From Sipunculus nudus (Eukaryota; Annelida; Sipuncula; Golfingiida; Sipunculidae), in the NCBI GenBank assembly GCA_026874595.1, contig CM049311.1, positions 63,265,453 to 63,329,452 of the forward strand: a DNA stretch of 64,000 nt. The letters run 5' to 3'. The position numbers were made by a program, and so were the translations under genes. This document shows positions 47,296 to 59,877 of this stretch, one piece after another. Each line of letters starts with the position of its first letter. Position 1 is the stretch's first letter. The notes under the pieces were generated by a model, which worked only from the letters and a program-made list of their open reading frames with translations, was not told where the DNA came from and searched no databases.

Positions 47296-48251
47296 CAGTG
47301 GCGGATCCAGAGGGGGCGCCTTCGGCGCGCGGCCCCCGTTGAGCTGCAAAATCTCTCATTTTATCATATTTCCGATTTTAGTATTTAATTTTCGTTTTTC
47401 ATGTTTCTTATGATAAATAAGGAATTAGACTTTATTTAAGATATCTGCAGTTACAATTACTTTCAAATTTATTAACTGAGTATAAATTTATTTATTAACA
47501 GCTGCAGAACAACTGCAGATCGATCGAGCACTGTGCCCTGGTTGGGGTCGACCGTGAACAATTTTACGGCTCCTCTGGTGATACCGGTACTCAAACTCGC
47601 AATCTGTGTTGACCTCTTAGGAGTCCCGTGTGCTGTCAAGACACTGGAACCCGGTAAAATGCAAAGTTTAACATAATAATTCAGTTTTATCAGTTATTTC
47701 ACCACGAGAATTACATTTAAAAGATAATATTTTGATAGTTACAATCGTGATTGCGCTCTTGCGCCATTGATGATCATTTGAAAGCGATTGAAATGTAATA
47801 TCCTAATTTGGAAGAAATATAAATATTAAATATTGAACCTCTCAACAGTCTGACTACATAATGCAATGACATAAGGAAACAGTTTTTCAGGAACAGCAAA
47901 TCTTTCTTTTTTGGTGAAAATTGCCTAAAAAAATGTCCTCTTTACATTGTATAATAAAAAATTTCCAAATATGTGAGGGGGAAACCCCCTCCCATACCCT
48001 CCCCATGTACCTGTTACTAACCTTAATTACATTATGGTTCATAATTTAAAATAAAAAAATATATATATTTTCATACACAAAAATATATAAAGTATAGTAA
48101 AAATTAATAATAATAACAATAATAATAATAATATATATATATATTTATATTTATATATATATATACTTGTATATATAACCGTTTTCCAATTGCCCATACA
48201 TGCAAATTAGCGCCCCCCCCCCCCCTTTTCGAATTTCCTGATCCGCCACTG
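47296..48251. mobile_element. Inner MITE with CAGTGGCGGATC ends
   Basis: CAGTGGCGGATCCAGAGG at the left pairs with CTGATCCGCCACTG at the right; both ends carry G/C runs just inside. It lies wholly inside the outer MITE. CAGTGGCG ends are typical of hAT-like MITEs, but I could not find an 8-bp duplication. It has no coding capacity. Its interior is unassigned and has GC-richer islands (near 47520-47660). Confidence 0.65.
48103..48175. repeat. AAT/AT microsatellite
   Basis: AATAATAAT followed by AT-rich dinucleotide runs inside the inner MITE. A 15-base C run follows near 48213. Confidence 0.9.
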
Positions 48252-48298
48252 ATGATGGCCCCCTCCCCTCCCTCAATGCTGGCTACGCCCTTGTTAAA

Positions 48299-48759
48299 AC
48301 CCATTGTTACACTTCAAGACTGCCTAATATCAAAACCACTGACCTGATATTGACAATTTTTAATATATCATTTCCTCTATATATTTCCTATGTACATACC
48401 AGAAATTACTTCAATATTTTTTAAATTCTTGAAGAAATGGGCCCAAACATAATGCACTTTGAAAAAATTCAGGAAATATATTTACTTCCTTATCTTGAGA
48501 ATAGCTGAAGCTAGAGACTTTCTTTCAGGTATATAACTATATTTAATCAAGATTCAATTGTATACCCAAAATTAGATCTTAAATTTAAAAATTATTAGCA
48601 TAAATATAAAATCAGTAACTTTAATTTTGCCCAGATTTGACCATGGCACATTTGTTCCCTGTAACTGCTGTGGATTTAATTCTCACAGCATGCCACCATA
48701 AGCATTTCATCTCTAAACATCTGAAATTTGAAACCAGTTGATCAAAAACTAGATTTTAT
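48299..48759 (+). repeat. Remainder of the interrupted A-type core
   Basis: AAAACCCATTGTTACACTTC, ATGGGCCC-like and CCATGGCACATTTGTT segments follow the order of the A core after the MITE. It is more diverged than A1/A2 and breaks off near 48759. Confidence 0.75.
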
Positions 48760-49923
48760 TAGCGAACCTGTGAGCTTATGCGATGGTGTGGCGTCGTGCG
48801 TCATGCATTGTGCGTTGTCTGTATGTTAACCATAGCTATCTCTAAAACGGCAGGATCTAGCATCATCAAATTTTTTGCAAATAATCGGTCATCCAAAAAA
48901 ATATATCGGATTTTGCTTATTTTTTTCTAACTGCATTTTCTTAGATTTTATAGGGAAAAAGCTAAAAAAGCTTCAAAAATCTTCTTCTCTGAAACTGTCC
49001 AGCCAAATTGTCCAATATTTCACAGAAATGATCCCTGGAACATCTTTCTCAAGTTTGTTCGAATGGTTCCAGTTCGGAGATTTTTCCAGTTCGGAGTTAC
49101 AGGAGATTGAACTTTGTTAACTGTGCAAAAAAGCATATTAAAATTTAAATCTCAGAAACAGCTGGAGCTATCATCACCAAATTTTATGTCAATGTTGGTC
49201 ACATATATCATATCTGAAATTGAGTATTGGTGGCGAGACCTGCATCGGCCTTTTTTGTAAGGGGTCATCAGTGCCTGTATCACACTGAGGGCTACAAAAA
49301 ATTCTTCACTGAAACCATGCGGCCAAAATGTTTAATATCGCACAGAAATAATCCTAGGCTAGTGCTTTCTGAAGTTTGTTCAAATGGTCTCTTTTCAGTG
49401 ACTTTTGGCTAAGTTATGGGAAGCTGATTTAGTCATATGCCATAACAGCCCATTTTAGCTCAGTGGCTACAAAGATCTTCTTCTCAAAAACCACTGGGCC
49501 AAGTTCTTAAATATCACACATTAACTATCCTCAGATGTTGATAATTCAAGTTTGTTCAAATGGTTTTGGTTCAATGCTTTTTGGCTGAGTTACGGGAAGC
49601 TGAACTTAGCCAGTTTGCTGTATCTTCCTATATGAGTTAAAAACCTGCAAAAACGTTTTTCGACTGTTGCCACTGAAGCCAGTTTGTTAAATATCTTACA
49701 AGAATAATCCCTACAATAATTCTTATAATAATTGTCATTAATGGTTCCACATGAATGATTTTTGGCTGAATTATGGAGATTGAATTGAGTCATTTTACCA
49801 TATATGTTAGCTGTGTTATACTGTTACATCTAGCCTGGCACCAGTTTATCAGCATCTATTACATCATGCCACTAGACATTTAGATTTCAGGTTATCTTTG
49901 GTTAATATTGACCAGAAAGTTTT
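48760..49923 (+). repeat. Another dispersed-repeat family with degenerate core (D)
   Basis: It begins near TTAGCGAACCTGTGAGC and a GTCGTGCGTC segment. Diverged units then contain CTGAAAC-GTCCAGCCAAA, AATATTTCACAGAAATGATCC and AGTTTGTTCAAATGGTT (near 48990, 49312, 49490 and 49670). The plan resembles the other families but I found no clear end hairpins. Confidence 0.55.
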
Positions 49924-52900
49924 TAGCTCAGCTGACTGAAAGTCATCTGAGCTATAGCTATCACTTTTTGTCTGTCGTCCGTCTGTCTGTCTGTCTGTCC
50001 GTCTGTCCGTCTGTCTGTCCGTTAACCAGGCACAAATCGTAACCGCTAGAACTGGAATCTTCTTACTTGACATTCTGGGAGGTCCATGAAAAATCTCCTT
50101 GGAAACCAGAAATTAGGTCTCTGTTACCCATATCCTTCGAGCTATGGGGCCCCAAAGTACCCCCCAGAAAAGTCCAAAATTTCATACAAAAACTTCAATA
50201 TCTCATTAACTACTTGACTGATGGTCATGATTTTTGGCATACATATTGATCATGAGAGGTTCCATCAGTTCCTGAAGACTGGTGGCGCCACCTGTATTTT
50301 TCGATTTTTTACGAATTTTTTTCTCTATTTTTGAGACCTTTAAAAATGTGAACATCTGTTAACAAGGCACAAATCGTAATGACTGGACTTAGAATCTTCA
50401 TTCTCGACACACTGAGAGACCTATGAAAAGTCTCCATGGAAAACAGAAATTAGGTCTCTGTTACCCATATCCTTCCAGCTATGGGGCCCCAAACTACCCC
50501 CCAGAAAAGTAAAAAATTTCAAACAAAAACTTCAATATCTCATTAAATACTTGACTGATGGTCATGATTTTTGTCATACATATTGATCATGAGATGTTCC
50601 ATCACTTCCTGCAGACTGGTGGCGCCACCTGTATCGTTCAATTTTTTATGAATTTTTTTCTCTATTTTTGAGACCTTTCAAAATGTAAACATCTGTTAAC
50701 AAGGCACAAATCATAAAGACTGGACCTAGAATCTTCATTCTTGACACACTGAGAGACCTATGAAAATTCTCCATGGAAACCAGAAATTAGGTCTCTGTTA
50801 CCCATATTCTTCGAGCTATGGAGCCCCAAAGTACCCCCAAGAAAAGTAAAAAATTTCATACAAAAACTTCAATATCTCATTAACTACTTGACTGATGGTC
50901 ATGATTTATGGCATAACTATTGATCATGAGATGTGTCATCACTTCCTGCAGACTGGTGGTGCCACCTTTATTGATCGATTTTTTTACGATTTTTTCCTCT
51001 ATTTTTGAGACCTTTAAGGATGCTGTCATCTGTTAGCATGGCACAAATCGTAACGACTGGACCTAGAATCTTCATTCTTGACACACTGAGAGGTCCATGA
51101 AAAATATCCTTGGAAACCAGAAATTAGGTCTCTGTTAACCATATCCTTCGAGCTATGGGGCCCCAAAGTACCCCCCCCCCCCAAGAAAAGTAAAAAATTT
51201 CATACAAAAACTTCAATATCTCTAACTACTTGAATGATGGTCATGATTTGTGGCATAACTATTGATCATGAGATGTGTCATCTGTTCCTGCAGACTGGTG
51301 GCGCCACCTGTATCGTTCGATTTTTTACGATTTTTTCCTCTATTTTTGAGACCTTAAGGATGCTGTCATCTGTTAGCATGGCACAAATAGTAACGACTGG
51401 ACCTAGAATCTTCATTCTCAACACACTATAAGACCTATGAAAAGTCTCCATGGAAACCAGAAATTAGGTCTCTGTTACCCATATCCTTCGAGCTATGGGG
51501 CCCCAAAGTACCCTCCCAGAGTAGTCAAAAATTTCATACAAAAACTTCAATATCTCAATAACTACATCACTGATGGTCATGATTTTTGGCATACATATTG
51601 ATTATGAGATGTTCCATCAGTTCCTGCAGACTGGTGGCACCACCTATGTTATCTATCAAGAGGGTACAAATTGCAACAACTGGACCTAGAAACTTCATTC
51701 TTGTCATGCAAGGAGGCCCATGAAGAGTGCCTGTGGAAACTTGAAATTAGGTCTCTGTTACCCATATCCTTCAAGCTATAGGACTCTGAAGTATCCCTCA
51801 GAATAATGGACAATTTGATACAAAAGCTGAAGTATCTGAACAACTAATACAGAGATCATCAGGATTCTTTGCATGGATATTGACCATTAAGTGTTTTTAG
51901 CTCAGCTGACTGTAAGTCATCTGAAGTATCCCTCAGAATAATGGACAATTTGATACAAAAGCTCAAGTATCTAAACAACTATTGCAGTGATCACCATGAT
52001 TCTTTGCATGGATATTGATCGAGGAATGTGTCATCAGTTCCTGCAGTATGGTGGCGCCACCTGTATTTTTTTTATTTTTACGAATTTTTTTCTCTATTTT
52101 TGAGACCTCATAAGATGCGGTCATCTGTTAACATGGCACAAATCGTAACAACTGGACCTAGAATCTTCTTTCTTGACATGCTGAGAGGCCCATGAGCTGT
52201 AGGGATCACCTTTTGTCTGTCGTCCGTCCGGCCATCCAGGCGTCTGTCTGTTAACAGGGCACAAATCGTAACCGCTAGACCAGGAATCTTCTTACTTGAA
52301 ATCCTGGGAGGTCTATGGAAATTCTCCTTGTAAACCTGAAATTAGGTCACTGTGGCCTATATTCTTCGAGCTATGGGGTTCTGAAGTACCCCCCAGAATA
52401 ATGCAAAATTTAATACAAAAGCTCAAGTATCTGAACAACTAATGCATTAATCACCATGATTCTTTGCAAGGATATTGATCATGGAGTGTTTCATCAATTT
52501 CTGTAGATTGGTGGCGCCACCTATATTTTTTTTATTTTTTACGATTTTTTTTCTCTACTTTTGTGATCTTTAAACATTTGGTCATCTGTAAACAGGGCAC
52601 AAATCATAATGACTGGACCTAGAATCATCTGTCCTCACCTCCAGGGAAGCCCATAAAAGGTCTACATGGAAACCCGAAATAAGGTCCCTGTTACCCATAT
52701 TCTGTGAGCTATGGGGCTCTGAAGTACCCCCCAGAATAAAGATTTGGTCATATGTTAACAGGGCACAAATCTTAATGACTGGACTTAGAATCTTCTGTCC
52801 TCACCTCCAGGAAGCCCATAAAAGGTCTACATGGAAACCCGAAATAAGGTTCCTGTTACCCATATCCTTCATGCTCTGGGGCTCAAAAGTACTCCCCAGA

Positions 52901-53363
52901 ATAAAGATTTGGTCATCTGTTAACAGAGCACAAATTATAATGACTTGACCTAGAATCTCCTTTCTTGATATGCTGGGAGGCCCCTGAAAAGTCTCCTTGT
53001 GCACCTGAAATTACATCTCTGTTACCCATATCCTTCATCCTATGCGGCTTTGAAATACCCCCCAGAATAAACATTTGGATTTGTTATCAGGGCACAAATC
53101 ATAATAACTGGACCTAGAATTTTATTTTTTGACATGCTGGGAGACCCCTAAAAAGTCATCTTGTAAACCTTGAAAATAGGTGTCTGTTACCCATATCCTT
53201 CATGCTACAGAGCTCCATAGTACCCCAATGAATATTGGATGATTTTATACAAAAGGTCAAGTTTGGAAAAAGTATTTCATTCAAATTTGACATTCAGATG
53301 ATAAAATTACTTTTGTCAATGTCTTCCTGGTCAGCTGAGCGTCATGACCCCTGGGTCACTTGT
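49924..53363 (+). mobile_element. Helentron-like element B2
   Basis: The TAGCTCAG hairpin starts the element, followed by a GTCTGTC run (about 49971-50022). There are about five good 338-bp B units (GGCACAAATCGTAA near 50030, 50370, 50704, 51042 and 51383) and shortened, rearranged units to 53330. The 3' end is GGTCAGCTGAGCGTCATGAC with TGACCC/GGGTCA and CTTGT (53359-53363). An internal 5'-end fragment at 51899 shows rearrangement. No coding region. Confidence 0.75.
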
Positions 53364-53814
53364 TTTTAAAAGCTTTTAAAAAATTTAGATTGATGATTTA
53401 AGTTATTCATCATACCAGGCAATGTTACAATCATGGTTATTTAGCTCTCTGTGGCTATATAAAGACAACTGTAAGTGGATTATAAATTATTGGTATCCCT
53501 ACTCAACTTAATTCAAGAATTGGCCATCAATTAGATATATCTGTATTTTAATTTTGCATTCAGTATGCATCTGTAATAATTTTATATATATTCCTGATTT
53601 CTTTTTTATAAAAAGTCAGCTGAAAAACATTTTGTATCGGGAAAATAAATTTCAATGTTATTTCAAGTAGGGACCACTTTTGTGTACAGATGGTAGCACT
53701 TGGTTTACCATTGGCAGATTGCAAGTGATTGCCTTGATGTTGGCCATTAGCCAAGATGATGTCAGCTCTATAAATAGTTCTGGCACAGTGCCAGGATTGG
53801 AAGAAATGCAGCCA
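53364..53814. other. No gene seen
   Basis: AT-rich unique sequence between element B2 and a small tandem repeat. Confidence 0.6.
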
Positions 53815-54055
53815 GGTATAGGTCAAGAGTTCACTCAGTGCAGTAGCTGCATTCTATTTATAGCTTTGGCAGACTGCTCACTGCATCATATTTGGAACCA
53901 AATTTCAGCCTGAATCTATTTATAGCTTTGGCAGACTGCCAACTGTGTCAGATTATGCAACAGGTCAAGAGGTTCACTCAGTGCAGCCAGGTACAGGTCA
54001 AAAGTTCACTCAGTCTAGCCAGGTGCAGGTCAAGAGTTCACTCAGTGCAGTAGCT
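53815..54055 (+). repeat. AGGTCAAGAGTTCACTCAG tandem repeats
   Basis: Four copies of CAGGTACAGGTCAAGAGTTC followed by ACTCAGTGCAG, three of them spaced about 33 bp, plus a doubled TATTTATAGCTTTGGCAGAC (near 53857 and 53918). Confidence 0.85.
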
Positions 54056-54189
54056 TGAGGCAGCAATTTGTCACAGGTCACTAGGGGGCAACTGCCTTAC
54101 TCACCTAAGCCTTGTCAGCCCAGTGCATCAAACTCTGGGGAAGTTTGATGTATTGGACTGATATTTTGACCTGTCTGTGCATCTTTGAT

Positions 54190-54476
54190 GGTATTCTCAT
54201 TTACAAGACAGGTGGTGCCACTTACATTGACTTTTTCAGTGTATGCGCCTGCTTATTTCTACAGAGGAATTTGATACATCAGCCTAAAATTGGGCATGTT
54301 TATACATATTGGGTAGCTTTATAGTGTACAAGACTGGTGCACACCTACAATAATTTTTGCATAGTGTATGTCCCTGCTTATTTCACAGGAGGGGTTTGAC
54401 ATATCAGAATGACTTTGGGCATATTTATATATCTCTTTGTTGTATATAAGACTGGTGGTGCCAGCTACAATCATTG
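54190..54476 (+). repeat. C-type core units left of element C1
   Basis: GGTGGTGCCACTTACATT, then TTGGGCATGTTTATACAT and ACTGGTGGTGCCAGC follow the order of the C1 core but are more diverged. They appear to be an older element that C1 entered. Confidence 0.65.
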
Positions 54477-55915
54477 TATCCGCCAAAACAGAGTTTTGCG
54501 GATACTAGTAAGTTTTCAGTCGGACGACGATGCTGCCGCCATCGCCGCATAGGTTTCCAGAGAACTCCTCCATAACCACTGGGCAGAATTTTTTAAAATT
54601 CAGAATTATGATCGGTCACATGTGAACTGCTGCGCCCTCATTTTTGGGTGACCTCTGACCCCTCTGTTTCCACACATAAACCCACATATCTCAGGAACCG
54701 TTTGACCAATAAGGCTAAAGATTTTGCACAAATGTAGCCCTTGGAAAGCTTTATGACATATATTACAAAAATGGTGGTGCCACCTGCAACCATTTTTGCA
54801 CAGCGTCCATCTGTTCATCTGCCTTGGGATAAAAACACTCATATCTCTGCATTAGTTGGACTTATCCATCTGAAATTTTGCATGTGTATACATCCTGGAC
54901 AGCTTTCTTGATTTTATTAAAGGTGGCGCCACCTACATTCATGTTTAAGCTGCAGATATCCAAGCTCACATCTCGGGAACAGTTTGACCAGTTGGGTCAA
55001 AATTTTGCATGTGTATAGATCTCCCATAGGTCTTTATCATACGCAAAACTGGTGGTGCCACCTGCAACCATTTTTGCACAGCGTCCATCTGTTCATCTGC
55101 CTTGGGATAAAATCACTCATATCTCGGCAGTGGTTTTACTTATCCACCTGATATTTTGCCGGTTTATACATCCTTGACAGCTTTCTTGATTTTATGACAG
55201 GTGGCGCCACCTACATTCAAAATTACGCTGCAGACATCCAAGCTCATATCTCAGGAACCATTTGACCGATTGGGCAAAAATTTTGCATGTTTATAGATCT
55301 CACATAGGTCTTTCTCATACGCAATAGCAGTGGCGCCACCTGCAATCATTTTTGCACAGCGTCCTTTTTGTTTGCCGTGGGATAAAATCACTCATATCTC
55401 GGCAGTAGTTTGATATATCTGCCCAAAATTTTGCAGGTTTATACATCTTGGTTAGCTTTCTGGATTTTGTGGCAGGTGGCGCCACCTACATTTATGTATA
55501 CACTGCAGACATTCAGGCTTATATCTCAGCACTGGTTTGACATATCCCCCTGAAATTTTGCATGTGTATAGATCTCACATATCTCTTAATCATACACAAA
55601 ATTGGTGGCACCATCTGCCACCATTTTTGCACAGCGAATGTCTGTTTGTCTGCTGTGGGCTAAAATCACTCATATCTCAGTAGCGGTTTGACTTATCTGC
55701 CTAAAATTATGCATGCTTATACATCTTGGACAGCTTTCTTGATTTTGTGGTAGGTGGCGCAACCTTCATACACATTTCAGCTGCAAACATCCAGGCTATT
55801 ATGCAACACACCTCACTCTATTTCCCCTTGTCACTCAATCCATGCCTCACTTCACCTTTCCCATTCTGATTTTGGAGGATACACGTAGTCGCTTGTTGAC
55901 TACCCATATTCTAGT
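54477..55915 (+). mobile_element. Helentron-like element C1 (TATCCGCC family)
   Basis: The 5' hairpin pairs ATCCGC(C)AAAAC with GTTTTGCGGAT. The core has units of about 276 bp made of two half-units, each with GGTGGCGCCACCTACATT or GGTGGTGCCACCTGCAACC (near 54773, 54924, 55050, 55199, 55330, 55475, 55604 and 55752). The 3' hairpin GTAGTC/GACTAC is followed by CTAGT (55911-55915). No coding region was recognised. A 5' fragment of the same family is at 58608. Confidence 0.7.
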
Positions 55916-56110
55916 TTTTGTGTTGTGTGCACCCATGCCAGAATTGCAGCAGTGATTTTCATTTAATTGTTTCTTGTTCTAAGTGTTTAGTACTTGCATT
56001 GTTCATATACATGTTACACATGTTCTTGAAAAGTAATGGTCCAGCATTGAAGCATTATACCTGGTGTAATCTCATTGCACAGGTTCGCATTAGGCCTGTA
56101 GGCCTTGTTC

Positions 56111-58494
56111 AAGTTTTTAAGCACCATGTAAAGTATTGTTTAGATCAAGCAAATGTTATGCAGTTTGCCAGAGCTCAGCTTCCCAGGCCTGCTCTCAGCC
56201 CCCATAATTTGGCATACAGTTAGATGTCCCCCAAACCCCCCTACCATTCCAAAAGTTTGGTCACTTGAACTTCATTCCTTCGAGATATTAAGAAAAAACT
56301 TTAATTTTCAATTAAAAACCCATTGTTACACTTCAAGACTGCCTAATATCAAAACCACTGATCTGACTTTGATCATATAAAACATACATGTGCTTCTATT
56401 TATACTCTTTGTACATGTCAGAAATGATGTGAGTATTGCGAAATTGTTTTATTTATCTTAGTTATGGGCCCGAACATAATGCACTTTGTAAACAAGAAAT
56501 ATGTTCACTCCCTTGACATGAAAATTGCTGAAGCCAGAGATTTTTTTTGTCAGGGATATAACATTATTTAATCAAGATTCAATTTTATACCCAAAATTAG
56601 TTTGAAAGAATTTTTTCAAATTTTATAAGTTATTAGTATAAATATAAAATCAGTACCTTAAATTTTGCCTAATTTTGATCATGGCATGTTTGTTTCATGT
56701 AAGCACTGTTGATATAATTTTCATATCATGCAGAAATAAGGATTTCAGCTTGTTAGTTTTGAAAGTTGAAAGAAATTGGCCAAAAACTGTAGCTTTAATA
56801 TTATTAAAGTTTTTATGACACCATGTCAGATCCAGGCTCTACCCAGGCCTATTCAGTCACCTGTGTGTCCTCTACTTGACCTTTCCTGCCAGTTATGCAC
56901 CGCATGATTGCATGAATCATGCGGGGCATATACTTGCAGCTGGGCAGCTTATTGCTCCCCACAGCTGATCCAGGTGTCCAACCCAGCTCATCTATTAGTT
57001 GTTTAGACCAACAGCATAACCATAAACAATGAATAAATAAATTTTTATAGATCTATAATAACAACTTTAAAAATAATCAGTAGAAAAGGAATTTGACAGT
57101 TGATGAGTAACAGGGAATTACCTTGCAGTTACTGATGTTTTATGGATTTTGTATTAATGGATGAAAATGTATTCCAAGTAACACCATTGAGTCACGTATG
57201 GTATTTTTCTTTTCAGTTTTAATAATGAAAAAAAAATAATTAAATTATATTGTTAAGTACTATTAGGGATTATATGAAGGAAATTAATGATTTACAAAGA
57301 TGCAGTTTATAATATAAATCTAAATTCCCAGGTCTTTTCCAAGTGGTTCAGCTTGTTAATTAATATTTATTTAAAAATTAAAAAAAAAGTTAAAATGTCA
57401 AAATTTTTAAATTTTACTCAGACAAGTACTGATAAAAGATGTCAATATGTTTCACTTATGACATTCAGACACGTGGCTGTAACAGCTGTCACAAGACTAT
57501 GTAAATAATCAAAATTTATATTACTGGTTCCTATATTTCAGTTAATAAAATTAAACTTGCCCATCTCTAGTTTTCTCCTTGTATAATTTATAGGGTGTTC
57601 TATCCTTGGGTTATTTTTAACACATATAATGGTTTCATAACTGAGATACTTCTAATTTTTTTTCTGATTCATATTTTTTAATTAAAAAAATTGAATATGT
57701 AAAAAAATCAGATTTTAGACAAGTTCTCATTATGATTTTTGTAATGTTAATAATTGTCATAAGACTCTAGTGTGTAGATTGATGTGAAGGTAGTCCAAAG
57801 TGAATATTATAGTTTTATTTTTTTTAATATAAATAAAATTCATAAAACCAGGTACTTATGATCATTATTTAAATTTGTGATGTTTGTTTATTCTGGATTC
57901 TCAAGAACTCTGTTTGGCTGAAACTGAATAAATACCAGACATGGTGCAATACTTTGCAAATGTATTTGAATGCAAATATGAATATGTACTCCATAATTTC
58001 ATGAATAAGGATAGGAATACAGGTTAAAAATGTAAGTATTTGAATACAAATGCATTCATGAATATATTCTGTAATATTATTTTAATAATCATTTATTTCG
58101 ACAATACCATTAAAAAATCTTTGATGAAAAAACAGGTGATACTGTTTTCATTTTTGATTTAAATTATACCTGACACAATACTTGTTATTATTTTTTTAAT
58201 AAATAGTTTAACTTTTCAAATAATTCTGCTGCAATGTAGGTAAAGTTTTATAGCCAAGTCAAAACCTGTGTGATGAAAGGACACCATTTCCAACTGTAAA
58301 TAATATTAATGACATCAATCCTCTTCCCGTCTCCAAGGATATTATCAAAATCTTACATAACTTGAGTTAAACACCATCAACTCATAACAGAGCTAATATT
58401 ACCTCACAAAACCAGCCTTTGCCTACCTCCTCTTCCAAATCATATTTTGTGATCATATATAACAGCTGAGCGCCGTGACCGATGGGTCCCTTGT
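56111..58494 (+). mobile_element. Diverged Helentron-like element A5, 5' end missing
   Basis: From TTTTAAGCACCATGTAAAG it follows A1 from about 2230 to the 3' end (GGTCCCTTGT), with many substitutions and small indels. It is clearly older than A1-A4. It has no TAGCTCAG end; the left boundary is approximate. Confidence 0.72.
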
Positions 58495-58607
58495 TTGTCA
58501 TATTTAGTATTCATATTCTTCCATACATTTTCTATTCACATACCAAAAAATAGGTCAGTATTGAGTATTGTTTTGAAGTTTTGGGCCAAAATATAATGCA
58601 GTTTTTG

Positions 58608-58745
58608 TATCCACCAAAACAGTTTTGCGGATACCACGTTTTGACCGGGTTGGGCCCCGGCGGTGGTTTCTGGAGAACTCCTCTGAGACTACTGGACCAA
58701 TTTTTGCCAAAACTATAGTCCATTTCACCACCTGCCAGGGTTGGC
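58608..58745 (+). mobile_element. 5' fragment of a TATCCGCC-family element (C2)
   Basis: The hairpin ATCCACCAAAAC/GTTTTGCGGAT is followed by TTTCTGGAGAACTCCTC, shared with C1 (GTTTCCAGAGAACTCCTC). It breaks an A-core string (ATAATGCAGTTTTTGTA). No 3' end was found. Confidence 0.65.
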
Positions 58746-58860
58746 AAGTTTTAGGCAGGAAGGTTTTAACCATATGGCATAGGTTATAACCTGGTTAAAA
58801 CTGCCCGGCCTAAAACAGGTTTAGGCAGGTTTTAGGCACCAAAAGTGCCTAAAACCTATA
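58746..58860. repeat. TAGGCAG palindrome-rich repeat
   Basis: Repeated GTTTTAGGCAGG in both orientations. A 12-bp stem GGTTTTAGGCAC/GTGCCTAAAACC with a five-base loop lies at 58828-58856, and GGTTTTAACC/GGTTAAAAC pairs nearby. It could form a cruciform. Confidence 0.75.
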
Positions 58861-59877
58861 TTTGTATAAATTTTGACTTAAAGATCTATGAAACTGCTAA
58901 ACTGGCTTGGGTGAGTCACAAGGCTTTGCTTGGCTTCTGGAAGGTTTCAGGTATCAGTAATGTATGATCTCTTCTTGGCTGGAATCATGTAGTCTTTAAA
59001 GAGCCTGTATAGGTTTCTTGAGCATGAAACCATGTTTGTGTGCCATATATTTCCATTGGCCAAGGTAATGTCATTACGTAACATGACCCTTTGGGTTTGC
59101 TGATGAGAGCCCTGCTACCTGGAATGATGTTATAGAGCCTATGCCTCTTGTAAGGCCATGCTTGATTAGACCAGTTTATTACTACATGTATTTATCAGGG
59201 TAGTGGGGTCATAAGACCCAATGGTCATAAGTCCCATTGCTGTGTCCCAGTAGATGTTCATGTGATGCAATCAAAGCTCTTGCCCTGAAAACTGTTCTTG
59301 AGTCAAACTGGGTTATGTAGTCAGGGCCCCTGACCATGACATAGGTTTCTCAGGCCTTTTATTTTAGGTTGAACAAAAGTGATTATGAATATTGTGATTT
59401 GCAACACATTCACTGCAATATATTTTCGCATTTTTCAGTTTTACACTAATTATAGTGTTTCATGAGGGTTCCATTTTCACATCTCACAGTTAACAGAGCA
59501 TATCCATCATTATATAGACAAATAGTATGCACACAAAATCTTAAAATTTGATAAAGGATGACCTTCCTAAGGGAAAAAACAACCAGTGGCTATTCTTGTC
59601 CATTATCAGATAATGCAATAGATATTATCAAATTTTTAGTTTATGGCTAGCATAAAAGATCTGTTATAATTAAAAAAATCAATCTTTTGCTTTTTGCCAC
59701 TTGAAGCTACAAAATTTTAGGCATACAAAATATTCATGATATGTTAGTGAGACTACAGTATAAAGGACTATTCATCAGTGTAAATGGAACAACTTTTTAA
59801 ATTCGGGAAAACTTCTTTCGCATATATAAAAAATGTAATCTCTTGTGATCAAAAAGCCAATCAAAGTATCTGGTAAA
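58861..59877. other. No gene seen
   Basis: Unique-looking sequence of mixed composition; no open frame or repeat worth naming. Confidence 0.6.

Larger units (their letters stand above)
47108..48293. mobile_element. Outer MITE with GGGCGTAGCCA ends
   Basis: The left end is CCGGGGCGTAGCCAAGG, the right end TGGCTACGCCCTTG; the shared inverted part is GGGCGTAGCCA. Subterminal GGGGGCCAT/ATGGCCCCC also pair. TTAAA lies on both sides (47103-47107 and 48294-48298), and removing the element restores the A-family string CATTTAAAACCCATTG. Superfamily not assigned. Confidence 0.75.
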
